From: Sulfitobacter sp. BSw21498
GTDB lineage: Bacteria; Pseudomonadota; Alphaproteobacteria; Rhodobacterales; Rhodobacteraceae
NCBI RefSeq assembly: GCF_006064855.1
Contig: NZ_CP040753.1
Coordinates: 62,001 to 126,000, forward strand
Direction of reading: 5' to 3'
Length of the DNA stretch: 64,000 nt
Positions within the stretch are counted from its first letter, which is position 1, and every line of letters begins with the position of its first letter. This document shows, one piece after another, positions 16,513-26,388 of this stretch. The translations under genes were made by a program, and so were the position numbers. The notes below the pieces were generated by a model, which did no database searches, was not told where the DNA came from, and saw only the letters and a program-made list of their open reading frames with translations.

Positions 16513-17024
16513 CGGGGTGCACCTTTGTAAGCAGTTACCGTCAATGCACTTAATCTGTCGCTGTCTTCGATATATTCAAACCCTAGATGCGCGGTGCGGG
16601 CGGGATTGTCGGCTTGTTCATGCCGGATAAAGAAAACGGAGGGCGGGCTGGTCGGACGCAGATCGGGCTTTGTCTCGGCGCTGCGGGGGAAAGCTTTGGC
16701 GCGGGTGCCGTCGCGGGTCAGCTTGAAAAACAAGGCGCGGTGGTTGGTCAGCGCATAGCGGGTGCGGCGCAGATCGGTCAGGCGGGTCATCCCGCGCAAG
16801 AGCGACAGGGCCACCAGGGCGACGATCACCGCGACGACCACCGATTGCGACACAGGCAAGCTGTTGCCTTGCAGCACAAAGGCACCTGCGATAACGGTAC
16901 CGATTGCGCCGACAAAGGGACCGAGCAACTGAAAATTGCGCAGTGAAAGCTTTGGCTTGGGGCGACCTGTCCACAACAGATCTTCGTCCGGCTCCAGCAG
17001 GTCTTGCCAAAATTTGTCGGTCAT
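16509..17024 (-). CDS. Hypothetical membrane protein, bacterial-PH-like
   Basis: 171 residues from the ATG at 17024, which overlaps the upstream stop as ATGA. It begins with a cytosolic DEDLLWTGRPKPKLSLRNF segment of the type seen before bacterial PH domains, then two membrane helices (about 32-50 and 55-75), then RRTRYALTNHRALFF, the classic RYxLTNxR start of a membrane-flanked PH-like domain. The end of the domain is short. Role unknown; the pair with the gene upstream suggests a two-protein membrane assembly. Confidence 0.78.
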   Translation of the reverse strand: MTDKFWQDLLEPDEDLLWTGRPKPKLSLRNFQLLGPFVGAIGTVIAGAFVLQGNSLPVSQSVVVAVIVALVALSLLRGMTRLTDLRRTRYALTNHRALFFKLTRDGTRAKAFPRSAETKPDLRPTSPPSVFFIRHEQADNPARTAHLGFEYIEDSDRLSALTVTAYKGAPR

Positions 17025-17461
17025 CGCGTGGCCTCTATCGCTTGGACAAGACGCGCCTTGGTCTCGCGCAGCTGCGGCACCAGCGGCAGGGTGACGCGCT
17101 GGCCGTCCGGCAAGCCAAGGGTGATCGACCACAGCGACAGTTTCCCGATCGACCGGATATCGGTCAGCGGCAGTACCAGCGGCTCTGCGGTGTCGGGGGT
17201 GTTGATGTGGATTGCGCGGTCGGTGAGACGCCAAACCGTCTTGCGGTTGCTGTACCAGATCTGGAATTCGTCAAACACCCACATGTAGAAAACCGCGATC
17301 AGAACCGAGGCGAGCAGCCACGTAATCGGGTCCAGCCAGATCAGCAGCGGCAGACAGAACAGCATGGTCAGCACAGCCAATGCCATGCACCGCCGAAAGA
17401 ACGCCCGCGGCGAAATACGCCAGTGTAGCAGGTCGTGTTCTTCGGGCGGGAGTGCGGTCAT
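17021..17461 (-). CDS. Hypothetical membrane protein, bacterial-PH-like
   Basis: 146 residues. Residues about 22-65 hold two close membrane helices ([17 protein letters not shown] and [16 protein letters not shown]); the rest includes [15 protein letters not shown], similar to the RYxLTxxR strand of PH-like domains, and [13 protein letters not shown]. It overlaps the pyrB stop by four bases and the next gene by four. No enzyme motif. Its fixed place between pyrB and the pseudo-dihydroorotase suggests cotranscription rather than a pyrimidine role. Confidence 0.76.
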   Translation of the reverse strand: MTALPPEEHDLLHWRISPRAFFRRCMALAVLTMLFCLPLLIWLDPITWLLASVLIAVFYMWVFDEFQIWYSNRKTVWRLTDRAIHINTPDTAEPLVLPLTDIRSIGKLSLWSITLGLPDGQRVTLPLVPQLRETKARLVQAIEATR

Positions 17462-18405
17462 GCGTTTGCCTTGCGGCTGTCGATCAGGTTGCGCGCGAGC
17501 AGGTCCATCGCCGCCATGCGCACGGCCACGCCCATCTCTACCTGGTCCTGAATAACGCTGCGATTGATGTCATCTGCCAACGTTCCGTCAATTTCTACGC
17601 CGCGGTTCATCGGGCCGGGGTGCATGACAATCGCGTCGGGCTTGGCGTGGGCCAGTTTTTCAGCATCCAGACCATATCTGTGATAATATTCACGTTCGCT
17701 GGGGATAAAGCCGCCATCCATGCGTTCTTTTTGCAAGCGGAGCATCATCACGACATCGACGTCTTTCAGCCCTTCTTTCATATCGTCGAACACCTCGACG
17801 CCAAATTCGCCGATCTGCGCCGGCATCAGGGTCGGGGGGGCGATCAGGCGAATGCGGTTTTCCATCTTGCCAAGAAGCATGATGTTGGACCGTGCCACGC
17901 GGCTGTGTGCGATGTCGCCGCAGATGGCAATGGACAGGCGGTGCAGACGCCCCTTGGCGCGGCGGATCGTCAACGCGTCCAGCAAGGCTTGGGTTGGGTG
18001 TTCATGACGCCCGTCGCCCGCGTTCAACACGGCGCAGTTCACCTTCTGCGCCAGCAGATCGACAGCACCAGATTGGGGATGGCGCACAACCAGAAGATCG
18101 GGGTGCATCGCGTTTAGTGTCATCGCCGTATCAATCAGCGTCTCGCCCTTTTTGATCGACGACGCCTGCATTGCCATGTTCATGACATCCGCGCCAAGCC
18201 GCTTGCCCGCGATCTCAAAGCTCGCCTGCGTGCGGGTCGAGTTTTCGAAGAACATGTTGATCTGCGTCAGCCCGTTCAGCGCATCACTGTGTTTATGAGG
18301 CTGGCGGTTCAAATCGACGTATGTGTCCGCCAGATCAAGAAGGGTGGTAATGTCGTCTTGGGACAGGTGTTCAATGCCCAGAAGATGGCGGTGTGCGAAA
18401 CTCAT
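17458..18405 (-). CDS. pyrB: Aspartate carbamoyltransferase catalytic subunit
   Basis: 315 residues from the ATG at 18405. The carbamoyl-phosphate motif STRTQASFE (about 54-62), HPGPMNRG (about 265) and [10 protein letters not shown] (about 134) are intact. It condenses carbamoyl phosphate with aspartate in pyrimidine synthesis. No pyrI is present; a PyrC'-like partner is encoded further along the same operon. The frame extends upstream to 18561, but [15 protein letters not shown] is the normal family start. It is transcribed divergently from the uracil-DNA glycosylase gene. Confidence 0.96.
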   Translation of the reverse strand: MSFAHRHLLGIEHLSQDDITTLLDLADTYVDLNRQPHKHSDALNGLTQINMFFENSTRTQASFEIAGKRLGADVMNMAMQASSIKKGETLIDTAMTLNAMHPDLLVVRHPQSGAVDLLAQKVNCAVLNAGDGRHEHPTQALLDALTIRRAKGRLHRLSIAICGDIAHSRVARSNIMLLGKMENRIRLIAPPTLMPAQIGEFGVEVFDDMKEGLKDVDVVMMLRLQKERMDGGFIPSEREYYHRYGLDAEKLAHAKPDAIVMHPGPMNRGVEIDGTLADDINRSVIQDQVEMGVAVRMAAMDLLARNLIDSRKANA

Positions 18406-18561
18406 GACGGCGGACCCCACGTTATTTTTGGCGTTATAGGCGGCAGCGCAGGGCGGGGCAAGTCGTCGGGGGGCGTCATCCCGAGGCGGGGGTGGAGTTG
18501 GATTTAAGGCCATTTGGAACTTGGCATTTTTATTGCCCGCGTCAGCGCGTAAGTTGGGCAC

Positions 18562-19335
18562 ATGGAATCAGTGGATTATCATCAGGCGCTTGCACTTTTG
18601 CACTGGCAGATTGAACTTGGCGCGACCGAGGCGATTTGTGACGCGCCGGTGAACCGCTACGAAGTGCCCGCAGCGGTCGAGAAACCGAAGGCGCAAAAGG
18701 GCAAGACGGGGCCTGTGCCGCTTGCGTCCTCTGGCCCTGATGGGGTCGCGGAAGCCACACGTGCCGCAGCGGCAGCAACCACGCTAGATGAATTGCGCAC
18801 CGCGATGACGGCGTTCGAGCATTGCGAGCTCAAGCGTGGGGCCCGCAACCTGGTATTTTCGGACGGCACGCCGGGGGCCCGCGTCATGATTGTTGGCGAG
18901 GCTCCGGGCCGCGACGAAGACCGCGAGGGGCGACCCTTTGTCGGGCGCGCCGGCGGGCTGTTGGACAAGATGTTGGCGGCGATCGATATGGGGCGGCATC
19001 ATGAGACTGCGCCGGTATATATCACCAATGTGCTGCCTTGGCGGCCGCCGCAGAACCGCGACCCTAAGCCTGATGAAATCGCGATGATGAAGCCGTTTCT
19101 TGCACGGCATATCGCCTTGGCCAAGCCAGAGGTTCTGGTGATCGTTGGTAATTGGTCAGCGCAGGCGTTGCTGGGCAAACGTGGAATCACCCGATTGCGC
19201 GGGCAGTGGACGCAGGCCGAGGGTCTGCCCGCACTGCCCATGTTCCACCCCGCCTATCTGTTGCGAAGCCCCGAGTTCAAACGCGAGGCCTGGGCCGATT
19301 TGCTGTCACTGAAAGCGAAATTAAAGAATGGTTGA
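18562..19335 (+). CDS. Uracil-DNA glycosylase, family-4-like without Fe-S ligands
   Basis: 257 residues. [20 protein letters not shown] (112-131), [14 protein letters not shown] (155-168) and MFHPAYLLR near residue 229 match family 4 uracil-DNA glycosylases. The protein has only two cysteines (26 and 88), so the four-cysteine [4Fe-4S] site of classical family 4 enzymes cannot form. An extra N-terminal 80 residues rich in Ala/Pro precede the domain, as in other alphaproteobacterial members. Role: removal of uracil from DNA. The lysE-type gene starts eight bases before its end. Confidence 0.88.
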   Translation: MESVDYHQALALLHWQIELGATEAICDAPVNRYEVPAAVEKPKAQKGKTGPVPLASSGPDGVAEATRAAAAATTLDELRTAMTAFEHCELKRGARNLVFSDGTPGARVMIVGEAPGRDEDREGRPFVGRAGGLLDKMLAAIDMGRHHETAPVYITNVLPWRPPQNRDPKPDEIAMMKPFLARHIALAKPEVLVIVGNWSAQALLGKRGITRLRGQWTQAEGLPALPMFHPAYLLRSPEFKREAWADLLSLKAKLKNG

Positions 19336-19936
19336 TCCGATTACGGTGCTGGCCTTTGTACCCGCTGCGCTGGCGCTGAACCTCACGCCCGGTGCGGATA
19401 TGATGTTCTGTCTGGGGCAGGGCGTGCGCTTTGGTCCGCGGGCGTCGGTCGCGGCCAGTGCCGGGGTCGCGCTTGGCGGGATGGTACATGTCACGCTGGC
19501 CGGTCTGGGCTTGGGTGCGGTGGTCGCTGCGCTGCCTTGGGCCTTTGACGTGATCCGCTGGATCGGGGTCTGCTATCTGCTGTGGCTGGCTGTGCAGACC
19601 TGGCGCAGTAGCGGGGTGGCACCTGCGGTCTCGCTTGCGCCGAAATCGGCGTTTCGCAGCGGTTTGATCGTGAACCTGACCAACCCTAAGGTGATCTTGT
19701 TCGTATTGGCCTTTGTGCCGCAATTCGTGGTCCCAGAGGCGGGACCGGTGCTGCTGCAGTTCTTGATGTTCGGCTCGGTGCTGTCGCTGGGCGGGTTTAT
19801 CATCAACGCTTTGGTCGGTGTGTTTGCCAGCGGTTTGGGCCGCCGGATGGTCGGGGGCGGGCAAACTCTGCGCTGGATCAGTAGCGGTATTTTCATAGCC
19901 CTCGCCGCACGGCTAGCAGTATTGGAGCGGACATGA
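19328..19936 (+). CDS. LysE/RhtB family amino-acid exporter
   Basis: 202 residues, six membrane helices. NLTPGADMMFCLGQG near residue 19 is the family N-terminal motif (normally NxxPGPxxxxxxxxG) and VNLTNPKVILFVLAFVPQFV the conserved fourth segment. It exports amino acids or homoserine lactones, driven by proton motive force; the substrate cannot be told. It overlaps the glycosylase gene by eight bases and moaB by four. Confidence 0.9.
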   Translation: MVDPITVLAFVPAALALNLTPGADMMFCLGQGVRFGPRASVAASAGVALGGMVHVTLAGLGLGAVVAALPWAFDVIRWIGVCYLLWLAVQTWRSSGVAPAVSLAPKSAFRSGLIVNLTNPKVILFVLAFVPQFVVPEAGPVLLQFLMFGSVLSLGGFIINALVGVFASGLGRRMVGGGQTLRWISSGIFIALAARLAVLERT

Positions 19937-20475
19937 GCCGGATCGACGACAAGCTTGATTTTATTCCTGTGCGCATTGCCGTGCTGACGGTGTCAGACAC
20001 GCGCAGCCTGGCCGAGGATCGGTCAGGTGATGTGCTGGTTGCGCGCATTGCCGATGCAGGTCACGCGCTTGCCGCACGCACCATCATACGGGACGAACAG
20101 GCCGAGATAGCAGCGCAACTGCGCGACTGGTGTGCCGACCCCGAGATTGATGTGGTGATCAGTACCGGTGGCACGGGGCTGACAGGCCGCGATGTCACCG
20201 TAGAGGCGCATCGGGATGTCTACGAGAAAGAGATCGACGCCTTCGGTACGGTATTCACCATCGTCTCGATGCAAAAGATCGGCACCTCTGCGGTGCAAAG
20301 CCGCGCCACTGCCGGGGTCGCGCAAGGCACCTATCTGTTCGCGCTGCCCGGATCGCCGGGTGCCTGCAAGGATGCGTGGGACGAGATTTTAGTCAAGCAG
20401 CTCGATTACCGCCATAGGCCCTGTAATTTTGTCGAAATCATGCCCCGGCTAGACGAACACCAGCGCCGGAAATAG
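19933..20475 (+). CDS. moaB: Molybdenum cofactor biosynthesis protein B
   Basis: 180 residues. VLTVSDTRSLAEDRSGD near the N-terminus and STGGTGLTGRDVTVEA (about 76) are MoaB/MogA motifs, and ALPGSPGACKDAWDEIL closes the domain. Family role: adenylylation of molybdopterin before molybdenum insertion. It is translationally coupled (ATGA) to the exporter gene and lies away from the other Moco genes of this window. Confidence 0.94.
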   Translation: MSRIDDKLDFIPVRIAVLTVSDTRSLAEDRSGDVLVARIADAGHALAARTIIRDEQAEIAAQLRDWCADPEIDVVISTGGTGLTGRDVTVEAHRDVYEKEIDAFGTVFTIVSMQKIGTSAVQSRATAGVAQGTYLFALPGSPGACKDAWDEILVKQLDYRHRPCNFVEIMPRLDEHQRRK

Positions 20476-20622
20476 CGGCCTTTGCGATTTCTAGGACGAA
20501 GAACGATGGAAACCGCCTGGGCCTGCGTATGATAGGCCGTGCGTGGTTGTCTCAACTGTGATTTTGTTCTTTGTGGGCGTGCGGGGTAAACTGCTGCCAC
20601 AGATGGATAAGATCGGGGCAAG

Positions 20623-22083
20623 ATGCGATTTCTACGGCAAAGCATGATTGGGCTGTTTCTGGCGGCCGCGACGTTAGGGTTCTTGCTGCTGGCAGCGGAC
20701 CTTATCGGCGGGGCTGTCCAGCAACGGCTGACCGACGCGCCGCCTGACCGCGCCCCGCGTGAACGGGTGTTTTCGGTCAATGTTGTGCGCGCCGTGTCAG
20801 GCACCGAAGTGCCTATCTTGCAAAGCTTTGGGGCCGTGCAAAGCCGCCGGACACTTGAGCTGCGCGCCGCCGTCGGGGGGCGCGTGGTCGAGCTTGCGCC
20901 TGAATTCGAGGTCGGCGGCCGGGTTGTCGCGGGGCAGGTTCTCGTCCGTCTTGATCGATCGGACGCTTTGGCCGAAGTCGCACGGGCACAAAGCGCTGTG
21001 CGCAATGCAGAGGCAGAGGGGCCTGATGCCGACCGTGCGCTGGCCTTGGGGCGGGACGAACTGGCTGTCGCCGAAGAACAGGCCGCCTTGCGCATCGGTG
21101 CCTTTGAACGCCAACGCGATTTGGGTGAACGGGGTGTCGGGACCGCGACGGCGACAGAGACAGCAGAGCTTGCGGCATCAAGCGCCCGCCAAGCCGTTCT
21201 GGCGCGACGTCAGGTGGTGACCCAAACCGAGGCCCGCGTGGATCAGGCTGTGCGCTTGTTGTCCAATGCGCAGATCGCGTTGGCCGATGCACAGCGCGCG
21301 TTAGAGGAAACCACGATCACCGCGCCTTTCGATGGGGCGCTGAGCGAGACTTCAGTTGTTGAGGGGCGCCTTGTCTCACCGAACGAACGGCTGGCGGAGT
21401 TGATTGCCCCGGATGATCTCGAGATTTCTTTTCGCATTTCCACCACACAATACGCGCGCTTGCTGGATGCGCAGGGCCGGTTGATCAAGGCGGATGTTAC
21501 GGCAAGCCTTGACGTTGCGGGGGCCGACCTTGACGCACATGGACAGATTACCCGTGCAGGTGCTGCGGCGGGTGAGGGGGCCAGTGGCCGGTTGATCTTT
21601 GCTACGCTGACGCAAGCACCGGGGTTCAAGCCGGGGGATTTCGCGATGGTACGGGTGGGCGAACCGGCATTGGACGACGTCATTCGGCTGCCCAGCTCGG
21701 CGCTGGATGCGCAGGGGGCGGTGTTGGTGCTGGATCCGGAAAACCGGCTTGAAAGCGTTCAGGTCTCTGTGTTGCGTCGCGTGGGGGATGAGGTCTTGGT
21801 GCGGGGACCAATCGAGGGCCGCGATGTCGTCGAGGCCCGTTCGCCACTGCTGGGGGCCGGTATTGCGGTAAAGCCGTTGCGCTCGGGGGCTCGGGACACG
21901 GCGCAGGTAGATGCGCCCGCAATGATCGCGCTGACAAAGGAACGTCGGGCAAAGCTTGTCGCCTTTGTCGAGGGGAACACGCGGATGCCGCAGGATGCTA
22001 AAGCACGGGTTCTGGCGCAACTGGCTGAGCCACAGGTCCCTGCGCGGGTGATCGAACGCATCGAAAGCCGGATGGGGGGCTGA
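20623..22083 (+). CDS. RND efflux periplasmic adaptor (HlyD/MFP family)
   Basis: 486 residues. A signal-anchor helix (about 8-29) is followed by the biotinyl-lipoyl half (RVVELAPEFEVGGRVVAGQVLVRL, about 87-110), a long alpha-hairpin (about 113-225), the second lipoyl half (TITAPFDGALSETSVVEGRLVS) and a beta-barrel domain. Residues about 425-486 form a charged tail (KERRAKLVAFVEGNTRMPQDAK) that is longer than in AcrA. It bridges the inner-membrane pump to an outer-membrane channel. The pump gene starts three bases after its stop. No TolC gene is adjacent. Confidence 0.93.
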   Translation: MRFLRQSMIGLFLAAATLGFLLLAADLIGGAVQQRLTDAPPDRAPRERVFSVNVVRAVSGTEVPILQSFGAVQSRRTLELRAAVGGRVVELAPEFEVGGRVVAGQVLVRLDRSDALAEVARAQSAVRNAEAEGPDADRALALGRDELAVAEEQAALRIGAFERQRDLGERGVGTATATETAELAASSARQAVLARRQVVTQTEARVDQAVRLLSNAQIALADAQRALEETTITAPFDGALSETSVVEGRLVSPNERLAELIAPDDLEISFRISTTQYARLLDAQGRLIKADVTASLDVAGADLDAHGQITRAGAAAGEGASGRLIFATLTQAPGFKPGDFAMVRVGEPALDDVIRLPSSALDAQGAVLVLDPENRLESVQVSVLRRVGDEVLVRGPIEGRDVVEARSPLLGAGIAVKPLRSGARDTAQVDAPAMIALTKERRAKLVAFVEGNTRMPQDAKARVLAQLAEPQVPARVIERIESRMGG

Positions 22084-22086
22084 TCT

Positions 22087-25000
22087 ATGGCCCGTAGCAT
22101 GTCCGGCCCCGCAGGCGGAATCCTGTCGTATTTCACGCGTCACCGGACGGCGGCGAACCTGTTGCTCGTGGTGCTGCTTGTGTGCGGGGCGGCTGCTGCG
22201 CCCAACATGCGGGCGCAATTCTTTCCCGATGTGGTTATCGACAGTGTCTCGGTTTCGACCGTTTGGGAGGGGGCCGGCGCGGATGATGTCGACAACGCCA
22301 TCGTTCAGGTGCTTGAACCTGTCTTGCTGGCTGTGGAAGGGGTGGAGAGTTCTACCGCCGCGTCGCGTGAGGGCAGTGCCACCATTTCGCTGGAGTTCGA
22401 GCCGAACTGGGATATGGCCCGCGCTGCGACCGATGTGCAAACCGCCGTGGATACCGTCACCACACTACCCGAAGATGCCGAAGACCCTGTGGTGCGCCGT
22501 GGCATCTGGCGTGACCGCGTCACCGATGTCGTGATCACCGGCCCGATCAGTGCGGAACAGCTGGGCCGTTTTGCAGATGAATTTGTCACGCGTCTTTTCG
22601 CGGCGGGGGTCACCCGCAGCACCATTCAGGGGGTCGCTGCGCCGCAGACCTTGATCGAGGTCCCCTCGCTCCGGTTGATCCGTTATAATATCACCATGGC
22701 CGAGATCGCGGCGGCGATCGCTGCTGAGGTCGATGCCAGCCCCGCTGGTGACGTAACAGGTGCCAATGCCCGCGTGCGCACCGGGACCGCCAAGCGCAGT
22801 GCCGACGCCTTGTCGCGTGTCGTCTTGCGCAGCAATGCCGATGGATCGTCACTGTTGGTGGGCGATGTGGCGCGGGTGATCGAACAGGGCTCTGACCGCG
22901 AGGTGGGGTATTTTGTCGGCGACGATCCGGCAATATCGGTGCGCATTGACCGCTCTGACGGGGGGGATGCCATTGGTATTCAGCAAAGCGTCGAAGGGGT
23001 CGCTGCCGATATGGCGGTGATGCTGCCCAAGGGGGTGGCGATCAACCTGATCCGCACGCGCGCCGAGGCAATTACCGGCAGGCTGGATTTGCTGATTGAT
23101 AACGGTTTGATGGGCCTCGCGCTTGTGGTGGGGTTGCTGTTCCTGTTCCTGAACGCGCGCACGGCCTTTTGGGTGGCCGCGGGTATTCCGGCGTCGATGG
23201 CCGCGGCAATTGCACTGATGTATGCGGGTGGGATCACGATTAACATGATCTCTTTGTTCGGTCTGATTATCACGCTTGGGATCGTTGTAGATGACGCGAT
23301 CGTTGTGGGGGAACATGCCGACTACCGGCATAACGAACTGGGCGAGCCACCGATGCAAGCGGCAGAGAACGCCGCGCGGCGCATGGCGATGCCAGTTTTT
23401 GCCGCAACCCTGACGACGATCATTGCGTTCTTCGGCCTGCTGGCCGTTGGCGGGCGCTTTGGCAGCCTGATCGGAGATATTCCCCTGACCGTCATTGCAG
23501 TGCTGGCGGCGTCACTGGTCGAATGCTTTTTGATCCTGCCAAACCACATGGCGCATGCGATGGCCGCAGGGGCAAAGAAACGGTGGTATGATCTGCCCAG
23601 CCGTGTGGTCAATCGCGGGTTCCTTTGGGGGCGCGAGCGGCTGTTCCGCCCTTTCATAGCAGGAGTTATCCGCGCGCGCTATGTGGTGCTGGCGGGCGTT
23701 GTCGCAGTGCTGGCGTCTCAGGTGGCGCTGTTCATTCAGGGCGACGTTCAATGGCGCTTTTTCAACGCGCCCGAACGTGGGTCGGTAACGGGTAACTTCG
23801 CCATGGTCGATGGGGCCACCCGTGCCGATACGCTGGCGATGATGCGCGAAATGCAACGCGCGACAGAAGCGCTGGGCGCGGAATATGCCGAGGAGCATGG
23901 CACCAATCCGATCGATTATGTCATTGCGCAGGTCGGGGGCAACGCGGGTCGCGGGCTCGACGGGGCTGACAGCAAGGACGGTGATCTGCTGGGCGGTATC
24001 TCGATCGAGCTGATCGACGCGGACCTGCGGCCCTATTCCAGCTTTGCCTTCGTGGCGGCGTTGCAGGATGCCGTGGTCCACCATCCGCTTGCAGAAACCG
24101 TAAGCTTTCGCGGCTGGCGTTCCGGTCCTGGCGGCGATGCGCTGGATGTGCAGTTCTATGGGGCCGACACACAGGTGTTGAAAACCGCCTCGCAGGATTT
24201 GCAGGATGCGCTACGGCAATATCCCGAAGTCAGCGCTGTGCAGGACAATCTAGCCTATGACAAAGAAGAGCTGATCCTCGATCTGACACCGCAGGGCCAA
24301 GCGCTCGGGTTCACGATTGATATGTTGGGGCGGGTGTTGCGACACCGTCTTGGCGGGATCGAGGCCGCGACCTATCCCGATGGCCCTCGATCGGCCACCA
24401 TTCGCGTGGAACTACCCGAGGGCGAGCTGACGGCGGATTTCCTTGAGCGTACCCAGATGCGTACGCCGGGCGGGCAATATGTGCCGCTGGCCGATATCGT
24501 CAGCGTGGACCGGCGTACGGGGTTCAGCACGGTACGGCGCGAGAACGGTATCCGGCTGATATCCGTAACCGGCGACATTTCAGAAGATGACCCCGTCCGC
24601 GCGACCGAGATCACGACGGCCCTGCGCGAGGATATCCTGCCGCGCATCGCCTCTGAACGTCAGGTTGATTTCCGCATCGGCGGATTGAGCGAGCAGGAAA
24701 ACACATTCCTGTCGGATGCGCTGACCGGGCTGATCCTTGTGCTGACGGGTATTTATCTTGTGCTGGCTTGGGTGTTCGGCAGCTGGACGCGCCCCATGGT
24801 GGTGATGGCGGTGATCCCGTTCGGCTTGGTGGGCACGATCTATGGCCACGCCCTGTGGGAGGTCCCGTTGAGCATGTTCACAGTTGTTGGCCTGCTAGGG
24901 ATGACGGGGATCATCATCAACGATTCCATCGTGCTGGTGGGGACAATCGACGAATATGGTGCCACGCGCGGGGTGATCCCGTCGATCATCGACGGCGCTG

Positions 25001-25488
25001 CGGATCGGTTGCGTCCGGTGATGCTGACCACGTTGACGACGGTCCTTGGGATGGCGCCGCTGCTATATGAACAAAGCCAGCAGGCGCAATTTTTGAAACC
25101 CACTGTGATCACGCTGGTCTATGGTCTGGGCTTTGGCATGTTCCTGGTGCTGCTGGTCGTGCCTGCGCTGGTCGCGGCACAGCATGATATCGGCCGTCAA
25201 ATCCGTGCGATGCGCCGCGCCATGCGGGCGCGGGCTGGGGGGCTGAGGACCGGTATTTTGGGGCTATGGCTACTGATGCTGCTCTGGGGCGGGGCTACGC
25301 TGGGGTGGGTCGCGGTGACTGGTGGCTTGCATCCCGCGCTGGCTAAGATGTTGCCCACGATGGGGGCGCTGTCACAACGAAGCGCAGCACTGCTGCTGTT
25401 TCTGGCAGGTGCCGCAGCGATCGCGCTGGCGGGCTATGCCATGGGGGCCGTGATCTATGCGCTGTCGCGCAGGAAAGCAGCGGGCTGA
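22087..25488 (+). CDS. RND efflux transporter permease, C-terminally extended
   Basis: 1133 residues, about 90 more than AcrB. The proton-relay pair is present in GIVVDDAIVVGEHADY (about residue 397), and the second half repeats GIIINDSIVLVGTIDEYG (about 938), as in the heavy-metal/multidrug AcrB family. Two large periplasmic loops are intact. After the usual last helix comes a basic stretch (RRAMRARAGG) and two more hydrophobic segments (about 1056-1076 and 1098-1125), not seen in AcrB. It forms a proton-driven exporter with the adaptor upstream. Substrate unknown. Its TGA abuts the opposite-strand TCA of the convergent gene. Confidence 0.94.
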   Translation: MARSMSGPAGGILSYFTRHRTAANLLLVVLLVCGAAAAPNMRAQFFPDVVIDSVSVSTVWEGAGADDVDNAIVQVLEPVLLAVEGVESSTAASREGSATISLEFEPNWDMARAATDVQTAVDTVTTLPEDAEDPVVRRGIWRDRVTDVVITGPISAEQLGRFADEFVTRLFAAGVTRSTIQGVAAPQTLIEVPSLRLIRYNITMAEIAAAIAAEVDASPAGDVTGANARVRTGTAKRSADALSRVVLRSNADGSSLLVGDVARVIEQGSDREVGYFVGDDPAISVRIDRSDGGDAIGIQQSVEGVAADMAVMLPKGVAINLIRTRAEAITGRLDLLIDNGLMGLALVVGLLFLFLNARTAFWVAAGIPASMAAAIALMYAGGITINMISLFGLIITLGIVVDDAIVVGEHADYRHNELGEPPMQAAENAARRMAMPVFAATLTTIIAFFGLLAVGGRFGSLIGDIPLTVIAVLAASLVECFLILPNHMAHAMAAGAKKRWYDLPSRVVNRGFLWGRERLFRPFIAGVIRARYVVLAGVVAVLASQVALFIQGDVQWRFFNAPERGSVTGNFAMVDGATRADTLAMMREMQRATEALGAEYAEEHGTNPIDYVIAQVGGNAGRGLDGADSKDGDLLGGISIELIDADLRPYSSFAFVAALQDAVVHHPLAETVSFRGWRSGPGGDALDVQFYGADTQVLKTASQDLQDALRQYPEVSAVQDNLAYDKEELILDLTPQGQALGFTIDMLGRVLRHRLGGIEAATYPDGPRSATIRVELPEGELTADFLERTQMRTPGGQYVPLADIVSVDRRTGFSTVRRENGIRLISVTGDISEDDPVRATEITTALREDILPRIASERQVDFRIGGLSEQENTFLSDALTGLILVLTGIYLVLAWVFGSWTRPMVVMAVIPFGLVGTIYGHALWEVPLSMFTVVGLLGMTGIIINDSIVLVGTIDEYGATRGVIPSIIDGAADRLRPVMLTTLTTVLGMAPLLYEQSQQAQFLKPTVITLVYGLGFGMFLVLLVVPALVAAQHDIGRQIRAMRRAMRARAGGLRTGILGLWLLMLLWGGATLGWVAVTGGLHPALAKMLPTMGALSQRSAALLLFLAGAAAIALAGYAMGAVIYALSRRKAAG

Positions 25489-26286
25489 TCAGCCCGCGTT
25501 ACACCCGACGATATCGATGGCCTGATTGCGGCCTAAAACCGTCATTCGGATATGCGACCGGTTCAGCGCCACAGGGCCGCCGCTGACATGGCCTACGTCC
25601 ACGCGCGCGTGCAGCGTGTTGCCTTTGCGCGTCGTATCGGCCTCGCTGACCCATAGATCGGGGTTGCCGGTTTCAATCACCACCAGCTCTTGCCCACCCG
25701 AGGGCGGCACCGTGATAGCAGCGTCCAGTGTCAGGTCTTCGCCGGTTCTGCCAATGGTGCAGGTCACATCCGATACGCGGGCCTCTTTCGCCGAATACGG
25801 GCGCTGCGCAAGCGAGGCCGCGATGGCAGGATCGGCGCGGGTCGTGGTTGTGCTGATAACGCCGCTGAGCTCAAGCGAGGCGGGCACACAGATGTCGCTG
25901 CACACGCCCAGATCAATCGTGGTGTTCATGGTCACAGGGGCACCTTTTTCCGGCACCGTAATCCGCAACGGCAATACCACCTGATCCTTGTACCCGATGG
26001 TCGTCAGGTTGGTTTCGCGAAACACCGTAGGCGCGGGCCATTCAACGTCCACCGCCGACAGGTTGCGTGAACCGGACCAGTCAAAGCTGGGCGGGATGCC
26101 CATATCACCGGGCGCGCGCCAATAGGTCTTCCACCCCGGTTTAACTGTCATGCGGATCGCGGCCATGCGGTTGCCATCGGGCAGCACCCAACCTTGCAGG
26201 ATTTCCCCGTGGATTACCTCCATCGCAAAAGCAGGCAACGGGGCGAGAAGGGCAGCGGCCATCAGGCCAAGGAGTTTTCTGGTCAT
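25489..26286 (-). CDS. DsbD N-terminal-like periplasmic thiol protein
   Basis: 265 residues from the ATG at 26286; an upstream ATG at 26322 would put a polar leader before the signal. A clear signal peptide (KLLGLMAAALLAPLPAFA) is followed by a DsbD-alpha-like domain, with MTVKPGWKTYWRAPGDMGIPP near residue 55 and the cysteine pair GVCSDICVPA (about 132-138). Family role: accepting electrons in periplasmic disulfide reduction. No membrane DsbD domain is attached, so it may work with a separate CcdA-like protein. Confidence 0.85.
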   Translation of the reverse strand: MTRKLLGLMAAALLAPLPAFAMEVIHGEILQGWVLPDGNRMAAIRMTVKPGWKTYWRAPGDMGIPPSFDWSGSRNLSAVDVEWPAPTVFRETNLTTIGYKDQVVLPLRITVPEKGAPVTMNTTIDLGVCSDICVPASLELSGVISTTTTRADPAIAASLAQRPYSAKEARVSDVTCTIGRTGEDLTLDAAITVPPSGGQELVVIETGNPDLWVSEADTTRKGNTLHARVDVGHVSGGPVALNRSHIRMTVLGRNQAIDIVGCNAG

Positions 26287-26388
26287 GGTGCTTTCATGGG
26301 CCAACTGCCCCCCGTTTGCCAAGTCACGTTTGCATTATGAAACGTTGCAGCCGCAGGGGTTGTAAGCGGCAGGGGCGCACGCCATGCT

